From: Acidobacteriota bacterium | GTDB lineage: Bacteria; Acidobacteriota; Terriglobia; Acidiferrales; UBA7541 | Direction: 5' to 3' | Length of the DNA stretch: 64,000 nucleotides | Assembly: GCA_013289585.1 (NCBI GenBank) | Contig: JABCZR010000017.1 | Coordinates: 62,001-126,000 of the forward strand | Shown: in pieces, positions 7,599-15,294 of the stretch | Position numbering within the stretch: position 1 is the first letter of the stretch | How the letters are laid out: the number at the start of each line of letters is the position of its first letter | Translations under genes and position numbers: made by a program | The notes under the pieces: generated by a model | Database searches by the model: none | Told to the model about the DNA's origin: nothing | The model's input: the letters and a program-made list of their open reading frames with translations, nothing else

Positions 7599-7614
7599 TG
7601 GCTAAGACCTTGCC
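7599..7614 (+). promoter_or_regulatory. sigma54 (-24/-12) promoter, copy 2
   Basis: TGGCTAAGACCTTGCC keeps GG-N10-GC and the TTGC -12 box. It is preceded by the same AAAATTCAGCG context as copy 1. It lies about 80 nt upstream of the ECF sigma factor ATG and would drive the sigma-efflux operon. Confidence 0.7.
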
Positions 7615-7694
7615 CTTATCTGACGCGTAGCGAAAAGGCGGTTTTCAAGCTGGGCTCGCCTTTCGCTGCCACATAGCTGATCAGGAGGCTTGCT

Positions 7695-8378
7695 ATGAAG
7701 CACAAAGCAGAACCAACTATCGCTTGCGTGAGTGATCCTGCAGGCGAGCGAATGCTCGTAGTCGCCGCCAAGAACGGAGACCAACAGGCGTTTGAAACCC
7801 TGTTTAAACGTTACCAGCGAAAGACCCTCGGAGTTGTGCTGCGGTACACACGTGTGGTGGAGGACGCGGAAGACATCGTTCAGCAAAGCTTCTACAAGGC
7901 TTTCGCGCATTTGTGCCAGTTCCAAGGAGAATCCTCCTTCTCTACCTGGTTGACGCGCATCGCCATCAACGAAGCGCTTATGTTCCTACGACGCTTTGGT
8001 GCCGTGCGCGAGGTATCGATGGACGATATTCGCAACGCACAAGGAAGTGAAGCCAATTTGGAGATACCCGACTCTAATGCCGACCCGGAAACTCGCTGCT
8101 CGCAACGAGAGGAAGTGCGGATTCTATCGAAGACGGTTCGCAATCTGCGCCCGGGGCTGCGCACAACAATCGTGTTGAGAGAACTTCGTGAGTTATCTAC
8201 GAGCGAGACGGCTCGTCGCATGGGGCTCTCGGTCGCCACAGTCAAAGCGCGCATATTTCGCGGGAAGCGGCAGCTCCGCCAAGAACTAAGGTTTTATCTG
8301 AAGCCCACTAGGAAGCCCGGGACAGATACCGACAGGCACGTCCACCCACGTCGCCTATGCGACGCTTCCGGTTTCTGA
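7695..8378 (+). CDS. ECF RNA polymerase sigma factor (RpoE-like)
   Basis: 227-residue group 4 sigma factor. Region 2 is at about residues 25-95 (FETLFKRYQRKTLG, DAEDIVQQSFYKAF, FSTWLTRIAINEALMFLRR). Region 4 is at about 145-195 (LRPGLRTTIVLRELRELS, TARRMGLSVATVKARIFRG). It has a CAGGAGG ribosome site. It is the first gene of an operon with a STAS-TolC fusion, an adaptor and an MFS pump, spaced 10 nt or less. The upstream sigma54-type promoter suggests a cascade. No zinc-finger anti-sigma gene is adjacent; the RsbW-like protein at 5854 is the nearest candidate. Confidence 0.93.
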   Translation: MKHKAEPTIACVSDPAGERMLVVAAKNGDQQAFETLFKRYQRKTLGVVLRYTRVVEDAEDIVQQSFYKAFAHLCQFQGESSFSTWLTRIAINEALMFLRRFGAVREVSMDDIRNAQGSEANLEIPDSNADPETRCSQREEVRILSKTVRNLRPGLRTTIVLRELRELSTSETARRMGLSVATVKARIFRGKRQLRQELRFYLKPTRKPGTDTDRHVHPRRLCDASGF

Positions 8379-8388
8379 GGAAAACACC

Positions 8389-10056
8389 ATGTTGAAGATC
8401 AGCTTTAGCGAAACACCTACGGAAGAAAAATGGACTCTAGAAGGCCGGCTTAGTGGGGCTTGGGTTCGAGAGCTAAGGGCGAGCTGGAAGAAGAACCACC
8501 AAACCGACGAGAAGCGTGCGTCCATCGTGGACCTGAGCGAAGTCACATTTATCGACAAGACTGGCGAGAGGTTGCTGCGCGTGTTGCGCAACGAAGGTGC
8601 GCAGTTCATCTCGGGCGGTTGCTATGTCCGGCACATTGTTGAGCAGCTGAAGGTCCGGCGGAAACGCAAGATTTCCAATCTGCTGGCTTCCTTTCTTGCG
8701 GTGTTCGGGTTGGTTCTGTTCGATACAACAGCAACAAAAGCACAAAGCACAACAGTGCTGGGAAGCGTGCCGAGCGGGCCAGCCAGAGATGAGCTTGTCC
8801 AGTTGACTCTCCGCGACGCCATCAAGATGGCGTTGCGATACAACCTCGGAGCGATCGAAAGCGGACAAAACGCGCAGATTGCTCGCGGTCAGCGGCTACT
8901 CGCGCTTAGCAATCTGCTGCCACAAGTCAGCGCCGGCGCATCCGAGACTGTCGAGCAACTGAACCTCGCGACGTTCGGGCTTAACGGGCTAAATACAGGA
9001 ATTCCCACGATTGTTGGACCGTTCAGCTACAGCTCAGTGGATGCAAGCGTTAGCCAAACACTGTTCAGCTATGAATCCATCCAGCGCTTTCGCGCAGCCC
9101 GCACTGCTGAACAGGCCGCCCAACTCAGCTATCAGGACATCCTGGATGTGGTCACACTCACAGTTGGCAACGCCTATTTGCGGATCATCGAGGCCGACTC
9201 TCGAATTAAGGCGCAAGAAGCCCAGGTGCAGAATGCGAGAGCTCTTTACGATCGCGCGGCCGATCAAGTGCAGGCGGGTACGGCTCCACGAATCGACGCA
9301 ACACGCACCGAAGTTCAGTTGCACACGGAGGAGTACAACTTAAGCATAGCCCGCAACAACTTCGCCATCGCAAAACTAGCTCTTGGACGTGCGATCGGAC
9401 TGCCACTAGGGCAGCAGTATGAGCTGGCCGACTCACTCCCATATTCCGACATCACTCCGCTGAGCGTCGACGATGCCCTGCAAATTGCGTTCAAATCGCG
9501 CAGCGATTCTCGTTCCGCTGTCGACTCCCAAAAAGCTGCTGCGCAAACCCTTTCCGCTGCCAAAGGCGAACGGTATCCAACTGTGGCGGTTAACGGTAGC
9601 TACGGCGATAGTGGGCCGACGTTCGGCAACTCCCACGGAGATTTCACGTTTCAGGCGGGGATCAGGGTTCCCCTCTTCACCGGCGGACGGATTAAAGGTG
9701 ATATCACGCAAGCCGAGGCCGCACTGCGTCAGCGGAAGGCCGAGGCGGAAAACATACGCGGACAGATCGACCAGGACGTCCGCACAGCCCTGCTGAATTT
9801 AAATGCCGCGAAAGAACAGGTTGAAGTCGCCAGGCAAAATGTCGAGCTTGCCAATGAGAGCCTTGCTCGGTCGAAAGACCGCTTCACTTCTGGAGTAACT
9901 GACAGTGTTGAAGTCGTCCAGGCCGAGCAGGCTCTCGCCAGCGCCAATGATCAATACATAACCAGCCTCTACAACCACAACTTCTCAAAACTTTCGCTGG
10001 CTCGTGCACTCGGAGTAGCACGCACGAGTTACGAACAATATCTAGGAGCAAAGTAA
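8389..10056 (+). CDS. STAS domain fused to TolC-type outer-membrane efflux protein
   Basis: 555 residues in one frame. Residues 1-90 form a STAS domain (IVDLSEVTFIDKTGERLLRVL). The residue just after the conserved Asp56, usually the phosphorylated Ser, is Lys57, with Thr58 next. Residues 89-117 look like a signal peptide (VRRKRKISNLLASFLAVFGL up to ATKA). The remainder is two TolC/OEP repeats, with LTLRDAIKMALRYNL and LFTGGRIKGDITQAEAALR typical. A cytoplasmic STAS domain ahead of an exported channel is topologically odd. There is no ATG or ribosome site at the junction. Possible readings are a fusion of formerly separate genes, internal initiation, or cleavage. The stop overlaps the next ATG by 1 nt. 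Confidence 0.88.
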   Translation: MLKISFSETPTEEKWTLEGRLSGAWVRELRASWKKNHQTDEKRASIVDLSEVTFIDKTGERLLRVLRNEGAQFISGGCYVRHIVEQLKVRRKRKISNLLASFLAVFGLVLFDTTATKAQSTTVLGSVPSGPARDELVQLTLRDAIKMALRYNLGAIESGQNAQIARGQRLLALSNLLPQVSAGASETVEQLNLATFGLNGLNTGIPTIVGPFSYSSVDASVSQTLFSYESIQRFRAARTAEQAAQLSYQDILDVVTLTVGNAYLRIIEADSRIKAQEAQVQNARALYDRAADQVQAGTAPRIDATRTEVQLHTEEYNLSIARNNFAIAKLALGRAIGLPLGQQYELADSLPYSDITPLSVDDALQIAFKSRSDSRSAVDSQKAAAQTLSAAKGERYPTVAVNGSYGDSGPTFGNSHGDFTFQAGIRVPLFTGGRIKGDITQAEAALRQRKAEAENIRGQIDQDVRTALLNLNAAKEQVEVARQNVELANESLARSKDRFTSGVTDSVEVVQAEQALASANDQYITSLYNHNFSKLSLARALGVARTSYEQYLGAK

Positions 10057-11339
10057 TGCCGAACAAGAATGGTACGCAAACCATGGAACCTGATGAAAAG
10101 CTAACAATTAATCTTGCGGACGATAAAGCCGGTCCACCGTCGAAAGAGAGAACCGACAAACCGTCAACAAGCCGGCGCAAGAAAGCCATCGTGATTTCGG
10201 CAGTGATCGTGGTTGCCACCATAGCCGCGTATTTGGCGTGGAATGCTTTTCGCTACGAAGACACCGATGATGCGCAGATAGACGGGCACATCATGCCCTT
10301 GAGCGCGCGCATCAACGGCCAAGTTCTCAAAGTGAATTTCGTTGAGGGCCAGTTGGTTCATGAGGGCGACGTGCTCGTGATCATCGATCCCGAAGATTAC
10401 AAGATTGCCGTGATTCAGGCCCAGGCGGCGCTGGAGGACGCGAGAGCCAGCGCCACGAGCTCCCACTGGTACGTGCCCATCACTTCGGTGACGACCCAAA
10501 GCAATCTCGATTCGGCGCAGACCGCCGTGGTCAACGCAGAGGCGGGGCTCCGGGCAGCCGAGCAAAACCACGAGTCGGTTAAGGCGTCGCTGACGCAGGC
10601 CGAGGCTAATGCGGTCAAGAGTGACGCGGACCTCGAACGCGCCAAACAACTCGTAGCGAAAGAAGATATCTCGCGCCAGCAATACGATCAGGCGGTCGCG
10701 ACAGCAACGGCAAACCGGGCCGCAGTCGCTTCAGTGGCCGCCGCACTACTGGCCGCCCAGCAGGCCGTGCGTCAGGCGGAAGGGAAACTCTTGCAGTCCA
10801 AGGCCGATCTGCGCAGCGCGCAAACCGCGCCGCAACAGGTATCCCTGAGGCGCGCCCAGGCGGACGCTGCGGATGCACAGGTCGACCAACGCCGCGCTCA
10901 ATTGGCCCAAGCGCAGCTGAATTTCAGCTACACCATCATTCGCTCGCCGGTGACGGGAATCATTGGAAAGAAGAGCGCTGAAGTTGGTCAGAACGTGAGT
11001 GTTGGCCAGGAGATGCTGGAAGTTGCGCCGCTCGATGACGTCTGGGTTACCGCCAATTTCAAGGAAACCCAGCTCGAGCATATGCGACCTGGGCAGCGCG
11101 TGAAAATCAAGGTGGATGCCTACGGGCGTACGTGGTACGGACGCGTGTCCAACATGGGCGGCGGCACGGGGTCGGTTTTTAGTCTGCTGCCTCCGGAGAA
11201 TGCGACAGGCAATTACGTGAAGGTGGTGCAGAGGGTGCCGGTGCGCATCGATTTCGACCGCACGGAGGGACAGGACTTCAACGCAGAGGGACTGTTGAAG
11301 CCGGGATTGTCAGTCTTGCCGGACGTGAGGGTGCGATGA
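10056..11339 (+). CDS. HlyD/EmrA-type membrane fusion protein
   Basis: Periplasmic adaptor of 427 residues linking the inner-membrane MFS pump to TolC. It has an unstructured N-terminus, one transmembrane helix at about 47-65 (AIVISAVIVVATIAAYLAW), and a biotinyl-lipoyl half (RINGQVLKVNFVEGQLVHEGD). A long coiled-coil hairpin follows at about 120-285, then the second lipoyl half (IIRSPVTGIIGKKSAEVGQ) and a beta-barrel. AGGAGC serves as ribosome site. Overlaps of 1 nt upstream and 4 nt downstream show tight coupling with TolC and the transporter. Confidence 0.93.
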   Translation: MPNKNGTQTMEPDEKLTINLADDKAGPPSKERTDKPSTSRRKKAIVISAVIVVATIAAYLAWNAFRYEDTDDAQIDGHIMPLSARINGQVLKVNFVEGQLVHEGDVLVIIDPEDYKIAVIQAQAALEDARASATSSHWYVPITSVTTQSNLDSAQTAVVNAEAGLRAAEQNHESVKASLTQAEANAVKSDADLERAKQLVAKEDISRQQYDQAVATATANRAAVASVAAALLAAQQAVRQAEGKLLQSKADLRSAQTAPQQVSLRRAQADAADAQVDQRRAQLAQAQLNFSYTIIRSPVTGIIGKKSAEVGQNVSVGQEMLEVAPLDDVWVTANFKETQLEHMRPGQRVKIKVDAYGRTWYGRVSNMGGGTGSVFSLLPPENATGNYVKVVQRVPVRIDFDRTEGQDFNAEGLLKPGLSVLPDVRVR

Positions 11340-12928
11340 GCACAGCGGGCGCTCTGACGGCCGAGCAACCGACGTCGCAGCCAACGATCAGCCCGTGGAT
11401 CATCGGGGTCGCGGTCTCGCTGGCCGCGTTCATGGAGGCGCTCGATACCAGCATAGCGAACGTGGCCCTTCCACACATCGCAGGCAGCATGGGCGCGAGC
11501 AATGATGAGAGCACTTGGGTCTTGACCAGTTACCTGGTGTCGAACGCCGTCGTGCTTCCGATCAGCGGATTCCTCGTTGGCTGGCTCGGACGCAAGCGTT
11601 TCTTTCTGATTTGCGTCGCCTTTTTTACAGCTAGCTCGTTTTTGTGCGGCGTCGCGCCGAGCCTCGGCACGCTGCTTCTTTTCCGAGTGCTGCAAGGCGC
11701 CTTCGGTGGCGGACTGCAGCCGATGACGCAGGCAATCCTGGCGGACACTTTCCCGCCGGAGAAACGCGGGTTGGCCTTCGCATTGTATGGAATCACGGTC
11801 ATTTGTGGCCCCGCCATTGGTCCCACGCTGGGCGGTTGGATTACCGATAACTATTCCTGGCGCTGGATTTTTTATATCAACGTTCCCGTGGGAATTCTGG
11901 CTGTCTTGCTGGTTTCTCAGCTACTCGAAGATCCACCCTACTTGTCTCGTCTGAAAGCTACGATGGCGAAATTCGACTACATTGGGTTTGGCCTACTCGC
12001 CGTCGGTGTAGGCGCTCTCCAGGTTGCGTTGGACAAGGGACAAGAAGACGATTGGTTCGGGTCGCGGTTCATTACCACGCTGATCATTCTTGCCGCCGTC
12101 GGGTTGGTATCCCTCGTTATCTGGGAGTGGAGCCACAAGGACCCCATTGTGGATGTCCATCTGTTCAAAGGGTTTAATTTTGCAAGCTGCAATCTGATGA
12201 TGTTCGTGCTTGGCGCCGTTCTGTTCAGTTCCACCGTCCTTCTTCCCCAGTTCTTGCAAACGCTCATGGGTTACACGGCGCAAAAGGCCGGCATGGTCAT
12301 CTCGATGGCGGCTATTCTTCTGGTCTTTCTATTACCGTTGGTCGGGCGCCTCGCCGGACACTTTCAGGCCCGGCACCTTCTCGCTTTCGGCTGGATCGCG
12401 CTCGCTGTGGCCATGTATTTCTCATGCAGACACATCGATCTACTCATCAGCTTTCGTTCTGCCGCGTGGATGCGCATTTGGCAGTATCTCCCGGTTGGAT
12501 TTTTATTCGTTCCGCTCACGATGGCTGCCTATGTCGGCCTGCCGGAGTCGAAAAGCAACGCTGCGGCCGGTTTGATCAACTTCACGCGCAATATCGGGCA
12601 GAGCGTAGGAACTTCGGCTGTGACTACGTTGCTTGCTCGCCGAGGTCAATACCATCAGTCCGTTCTCGCCGAGTACACACGCTCTCATCGGTTCGATGCG
12701 GCCGTCGCAGGCTTGACGAGCCGTTTGACTCATGTAGGTCTAAACATGCACTCAGCTCACCAACAGGCGCTGGCAAGGATGTACAGCACGGTAATTGCAC
12801 AGGCTCAAGCCTTGTCTTACGTCGATATCTACTGGCTGCTCGCAGCGACCTCCGCGCTCATGTTTCTGTTGTGCTTTCTGCTAGCTAAGAACGAGCCCGG
12901 CAAAGACGGTCAAGTCGCCGTTCACTGA
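11336..12928 (+). CDS. DHA2-family MFS drug transporter (EmrB-like)
   Basis: 530 residues and 14 predicted transmembrane helices, as expected for drug:H+ antiporters of the EmrB/QacA group. Motif D1 is near the N-terminus (ALDTSIANVALPHIAG), motif A-like GWLGRKRFFL follows TM2, and antiporter motif C is GITVICGPAIGPTLGGWI. The start overlaps the adaptor stop (ATGA). With the adaptor and the TolC fusion it should form a tripartite efflux pump spanning both membranes. The substrate is unknown. Confidence 0.94.
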   Translation: MSTAGALTAEQPTSQPTISPWIIGVAVSLAAFMEALDTSIANVALPHIAGSMGASNDESTWVLTSYLVSNAVVLPISGFLVGWLGRKRFFLICVAFFTASSFLCGVAPSLGTLLLFRVLQGAFGGGLQPMTQAILADTFPPEKRGLAFALYGITVICGPAIGPTLGGWITDNYSWRWIFYINVPVGILAVLLVSQLLEDPPYLSRLKATMAKFDYIGFGLLAVGVGALQVALDKGQEDDWFGSRFITTLIILAAVGLVSLVIWEWSHKDPIVDVHLFKGFNFASCNLMMFVLGAVLFSSTVLLPQFLQTLMGYTAQKAGMVISMAAILLVFLLPLVGRLAGHFQARHLLAFGWIALAVAMYFSCRHIDLLISFRSAAWMRIWQYLPVGFLFVPLTMAAYVGLPESKSNAAAGLINFTRNIGQSVGTSAVTTLLARRGQYHQSVLAEYTRSHRFDAAVAGLTSRLTHVGLNMHSAHQQALARMYSTVIAQAQALSYVDIYWLLAATSALMFLLCFLLAKNEPGKDGQVAVH

Positions 12929-13109
12929 AGATTGCTCTTGAGCAATGGCTTTAATTCGCGAAATCGGCACAGCGATTTGTATCGTGATAATCGCACTGTG
13001 GCTGCAGCGCACCTGAAGGTGGTTGAGATGTTCGGCCGGCGGTGAAAACAGGTTTTGTTCCTTGTGTTCCCACGCGGAGGAAGCGGAGACTTTAAGTGCT
13101 TGATTTGAT

Positions 13110-13184
13110 GGAGCGGCCTATCGGAATCGAACCGACACCTGAACCTTGGCAAGGTTCCGTACTACCACTATACTAAGGCCGCTC
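13110..13184 (-). tRNA. tRNA-Gly (GCC)
   Basis: Cloverleaf on the minus strand. The acceptor arms are GAGCGGC/GCCGCTC with discriminator C. The D-loop is AGTATAGTGGTAGTAC, the anticodon stem GAACC/GGTTC encloses TTGCCAA, giving anticodon GCC, and the T-arm is GTCGGTTCGATTCCGAT. The CCA is not encoded. It stands alone between the efflux operon and a small basic protein gene. Confidence 0.96.
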
Positions 13185-13277
13185 AACGACTCTCTTTTTA
13201 TAGCATGACCACAGGGCAGCGACAAGCCTCGCCTGCCTTCTCCGGCGAAAAGCCAAACAAGCCCGACCCTTCCATCG

Positions 13278-13505
13278 TCAGGAAACCTGCGTAATCCGCG
13301 CGGACTTCACCACCGGCGAGCGCCGCTGCCGTTCGGCAAAGCGCGCCGCTTTGTCCTTATCCGTATAAACACGCCCGAACTTCTCGCCATCCGCATAGTA
13401 AACGCTGACCAGGTAATGATGATGTTTGCGCCGGCGGTCCTTGCTGAATGAGGTCTTCCCTCTCGTTGAACTTTTTTTAGTCGCTGTTTTTGTCAAAGTA
13501 GCCAT
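13278..13505 (-). CDS. small basic protein, unknown
   Basis: 75 residues from ATG (MATLTKTATKKSS), rich in Lys and Arg. The N-terminus looks disordered and is followed by KHHHYLVSVYYADGEKFGRVYTDKDKAARFAERQ, which could form a small beta-alpha fold. A GTG seven codons upstream is an alternative start; neither has a strong ribosome site. The sequence looks like a genuine short protein because composition and hydrophobic pattern are regular. No domain is recognised. A nucleic-acid-binding role is possible from the charge only. Confidence 0.5.
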   Translation of the reverse strand: MATLTKTATKKSSTRGKTSFSKDRRRKHHHYLVSVYYADGEKFGRVYTDKDKAARFAERQRRSPVVKSARITQVS

Positions 13506-13866
13506 CCCTGTCGCTTGAACATTCACACAACACTATGTCAGCAGCGCGGGTGCCGCACAAGTACCGGAAAAGATAGTAGCACGCGTTCCATTACAGCAGA
13601 AGAAGGGTGTGCGACGGAAATGGATGCCGAGTCACGTGATGCGCGAATGACCGTCCCTCGCGCCACCCATCGGAAAACACCTCACTCTGCAAGCTCTAAA
13701 GGAATGGAAAACAACGAAGAGTCCCACCCGCACATCAAAGATAAGGCGGGGATTCGGGCAGTGCCGCAGAGGCCATCGGCAGGCCAATTTGGCAAAGAAC
13801 TTATTGTTTGCCATGAAACATTTCCCGAGTTTTTACGTCTTTATGGGAGAGGGAGAGATAAGCTGA
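13506..13866. other. intergenic region with a doubtful reading frame
   Basis: No supported gene. A plus-strand frame runs through it from a TTG at 13515 into the next gene, but it has no ribosome site, no domain and a Ser/Arg/His-rich shadow-like composition. No terminator or repeat stands out. Confidence 0.5.
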
Positions 13867-14157
13867 ATGTGGCGGAAAAACCCAATGATGCTCACAATCG
13901 CAAAAAAACCGCCCCTTGTGGAAGATCTGCGCAACCATTCGCAGGAACAGATTGATGAACTGCGTCTACTTCTCAATGCGGGGGCCCCGTCGCGGCCCGA
14001 TCCGCGCCGGCCTGGCTTTTATGAAATCGAAGGACTTTCGAACACCTATTACGTGTTCAAGTATCCCACGGGTACCAAGGTGCTCCTCCTCGGCGTCTGG
14101 GAACGCGAAAGTGACCCAGTCGCCACGATGGTGGCGTGCTCCTGCCCGGCCGCGTAA
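13867..14157 (+). CDS. small conserved-looking protein, unknown
   Basis: 96 residues with GGGAGAG about 12 nt before the ATG. An ATG six codons later (MLTIAKKPP) is possible too. The protein has an N-terminal helical part (LVEDLRNHSQEQIDELRLLL) and a compact beta-rich part (FYEIEGLSNTYYVFKYPTG, TKVLLLGVWERES). It ends with CSCPAA. No named family is recognised. It is followed 35 nt later by a strong bidirectional terminator. Confidence 0.6.
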   Translation: MWRKNPMMLTIAKKPPLVEDLRNHSQEQIDELRLLLNAGAPSRPDPRRPGFYEIEGLSNTYYVFKYPTGTKVLLLGVWERESDPVATMVACSCPAA

Positions 14158-14192
14158 TTCTATTTTCGTTTTTCCATGAGAGCAAGCAACCA

Positions 14193-14226
14193 AAATTGCC
14201 CCGGTCACAACCGGGGCAATTTTTTA
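14193..14226. terminator. bidirectional rho-independent terminator
   Basis: Perfect 12-bp stem AAATTGCCCCGG/CCGGGGCAATTT around the loop TCACAA, followed by Ts on the plus strand, with A residues before the stem giving a short T-tract on the minus strand. It lies between two convergent genes and would serve both. Confidence 0.88.
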
Positions 14227-14619
14227 GTCCTCCTCCAGATCCAGAGCCGCTGAGTTAATGCAATAACGCATCCCGGTTGGCTGCGGTCCATCCTCAAAAA
14301 CATGACCTAAATGCGCATCGCACTTGCTGCATTTCACCTCCGTGCGCCGCATCCCATGAGTCGTGTCCGTCTCCGCTTCCACAGCCTCCTCTTTGAGAGG
14401 AGCATAGAAACTGGGCCACCCGGAGCCCGAGTGGTACTTTGTATCAGAACGAAACAACGGCTGGCCGCAGCAGACGCACTTATAAGTCCCCGCGGTTTCT
14501 GTGTCTTCGTACTCCCCGGTGAAGGGCGGCTCCGTGCCCTTTTGCCTGGTCACATAATACTGATTCTGCGAGAGTTGTTTCTTCCACTCTGCGTTGTCCT
14601 TACGAATCTTCTCTTCCAT
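14224..14619 (-). CDS. msrB: peptide-methionine (R)-S-oxide reductase MsrB
   Basis: 131 residues. Reduces methionine-R-sulfoxide in oxidised proteins, in the cytoplasm because no signal peptide is seen. Zinc-binding pairs are CVCC and CSKC. The catalytic Cys120 is in RYCINS, and the SelR core SGSGWPSFY is complete. The start was chosen at MEEKIRKD because it has AGGGAGAA 6 nt upstream; an in-frame ATG seven codons earlier lacks this. It is monocistronic and ends at the bidirectional terminator. Confidence 0.95.
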   Translation of the reverse strand: MEEKIRKDNAEWKKQLSQNQYYVTRQKGTEPPFTGEYEDTETAGTYKCVCCGQPLFRSDTKYHSGSGWPSFYAPLKEEAVEAETDTTHGMRRTEVKCSKCDAHLGHVFEDGPQPTGMRYCINSAALDLEED

Positions 14620-14735
14620 GCGTTCTCCCTGTGCCCACATCCACTCTGGTACATCCCGTGCAATATCAGATTCAGCGCACCTGCTTGAAGTTTCATCCGT
14701 GTGCCCGAATACTGGGTGTGTACAAATACAAAGAC

Positions 14736-15083
14736 ATGAACTCCCCCATGAAGGAAGCTGTACCCACTAAATATCCGGAGAAGCGCCGCGGCCGCAGGGC
14801 CAAGATGTCGCGGCCGGTCCGCGTAAGGCCTTCCGAGCCTCGGGACGAGCACTTCGAGGATTTGCCCATCAGCGTGAACGCCTCCAAAGACGGCATTTAC
14901 TTCGTCACGCGGCTCAAGGCCTACTATAAAGGGATGCGCATATTCGTGACGTTTCCTTTCAATTCGCCCCACGATCCCATGAACTGCGAATACATCGCGG
15001 AAGTCGTGCGTGTGGAAGAGCTGCCCAAGGACAAGTTTGGCGTCGCTGTGCACCTGAAAATGTCTGTGAACTACGGCTCTTGA
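14736..15083 (+). CDS. PilZ domain protein
   Basis: About 115 residues from [13 protein letters not shown] basic [14 protein letters not shown] segment resembles the RxxxR c-di-GMP contact. [18 protein letters not shown] follows, corresponding to the D/N-x-S-x-x-G strand of PilZ. The C-terminal beta strands end in KFGVAVHLK. It is a probable c-di-GMP effector or a relative that has drifted; the expected (D/N)xSxxG motif appears as NASKDG. A longer frame begins upstream but has no ribosome site and would overlap the msrB start. A diguanylate cyclase is present elsewhere in the window. Confidence 0.75.
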   Translation: MNSPMKEAVPTKYPEKRRGRRAKMSRPVRVRPSEPRDEHFEDLPISVNASKDGIYFVTRLKAYYKGMRIFVTFPFNSPHDPMNCEYIAEVVRVEELPKDKFGVAVHLKMSVNYGS

Positions 15084-15294
15084 CCTTGGTTGGGGAAAAT
15101 CGCGCCGTTCCTAACTTCTCCTCCCTATCCAGTATTCTCCGTCAGATCAGCTTGTCGACCATTTCCGCCCTCATCTGCCAGTCGTTGTGATTCACGAGGC
15201 CACTCTCAGGTAGAATCTGCGCAGGACTGAGGGACAGTTGCGCGGGCACTGTTGACCACGCGGGGGAAGATTTGAACTCCTCGGGAAGACTACG

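Noticed and set aside
12945-13016. 23-residue hydrophobic ORF after the efflux operon, with an ending (ALWLQRT) reminiscent of the microproteins at 5.2-5.8 kb
   Set aside because: Weak ribosome site, and the similarity to ORF B is limited to about 26 bases; could be chance. Not strong enough to list as a gene.
13110-13184. tRNA-Gly as an integration site of a mobile island
   Set aside because: No integrase, no direct repeat of the tRNA 3' end was seen within the window.
13515-13955. 146-codon plus-strand reading frame
   Set aside because: TTG start without ribosome site, overlaps the better-supported gene at 13867, low-complexity polar sequence.
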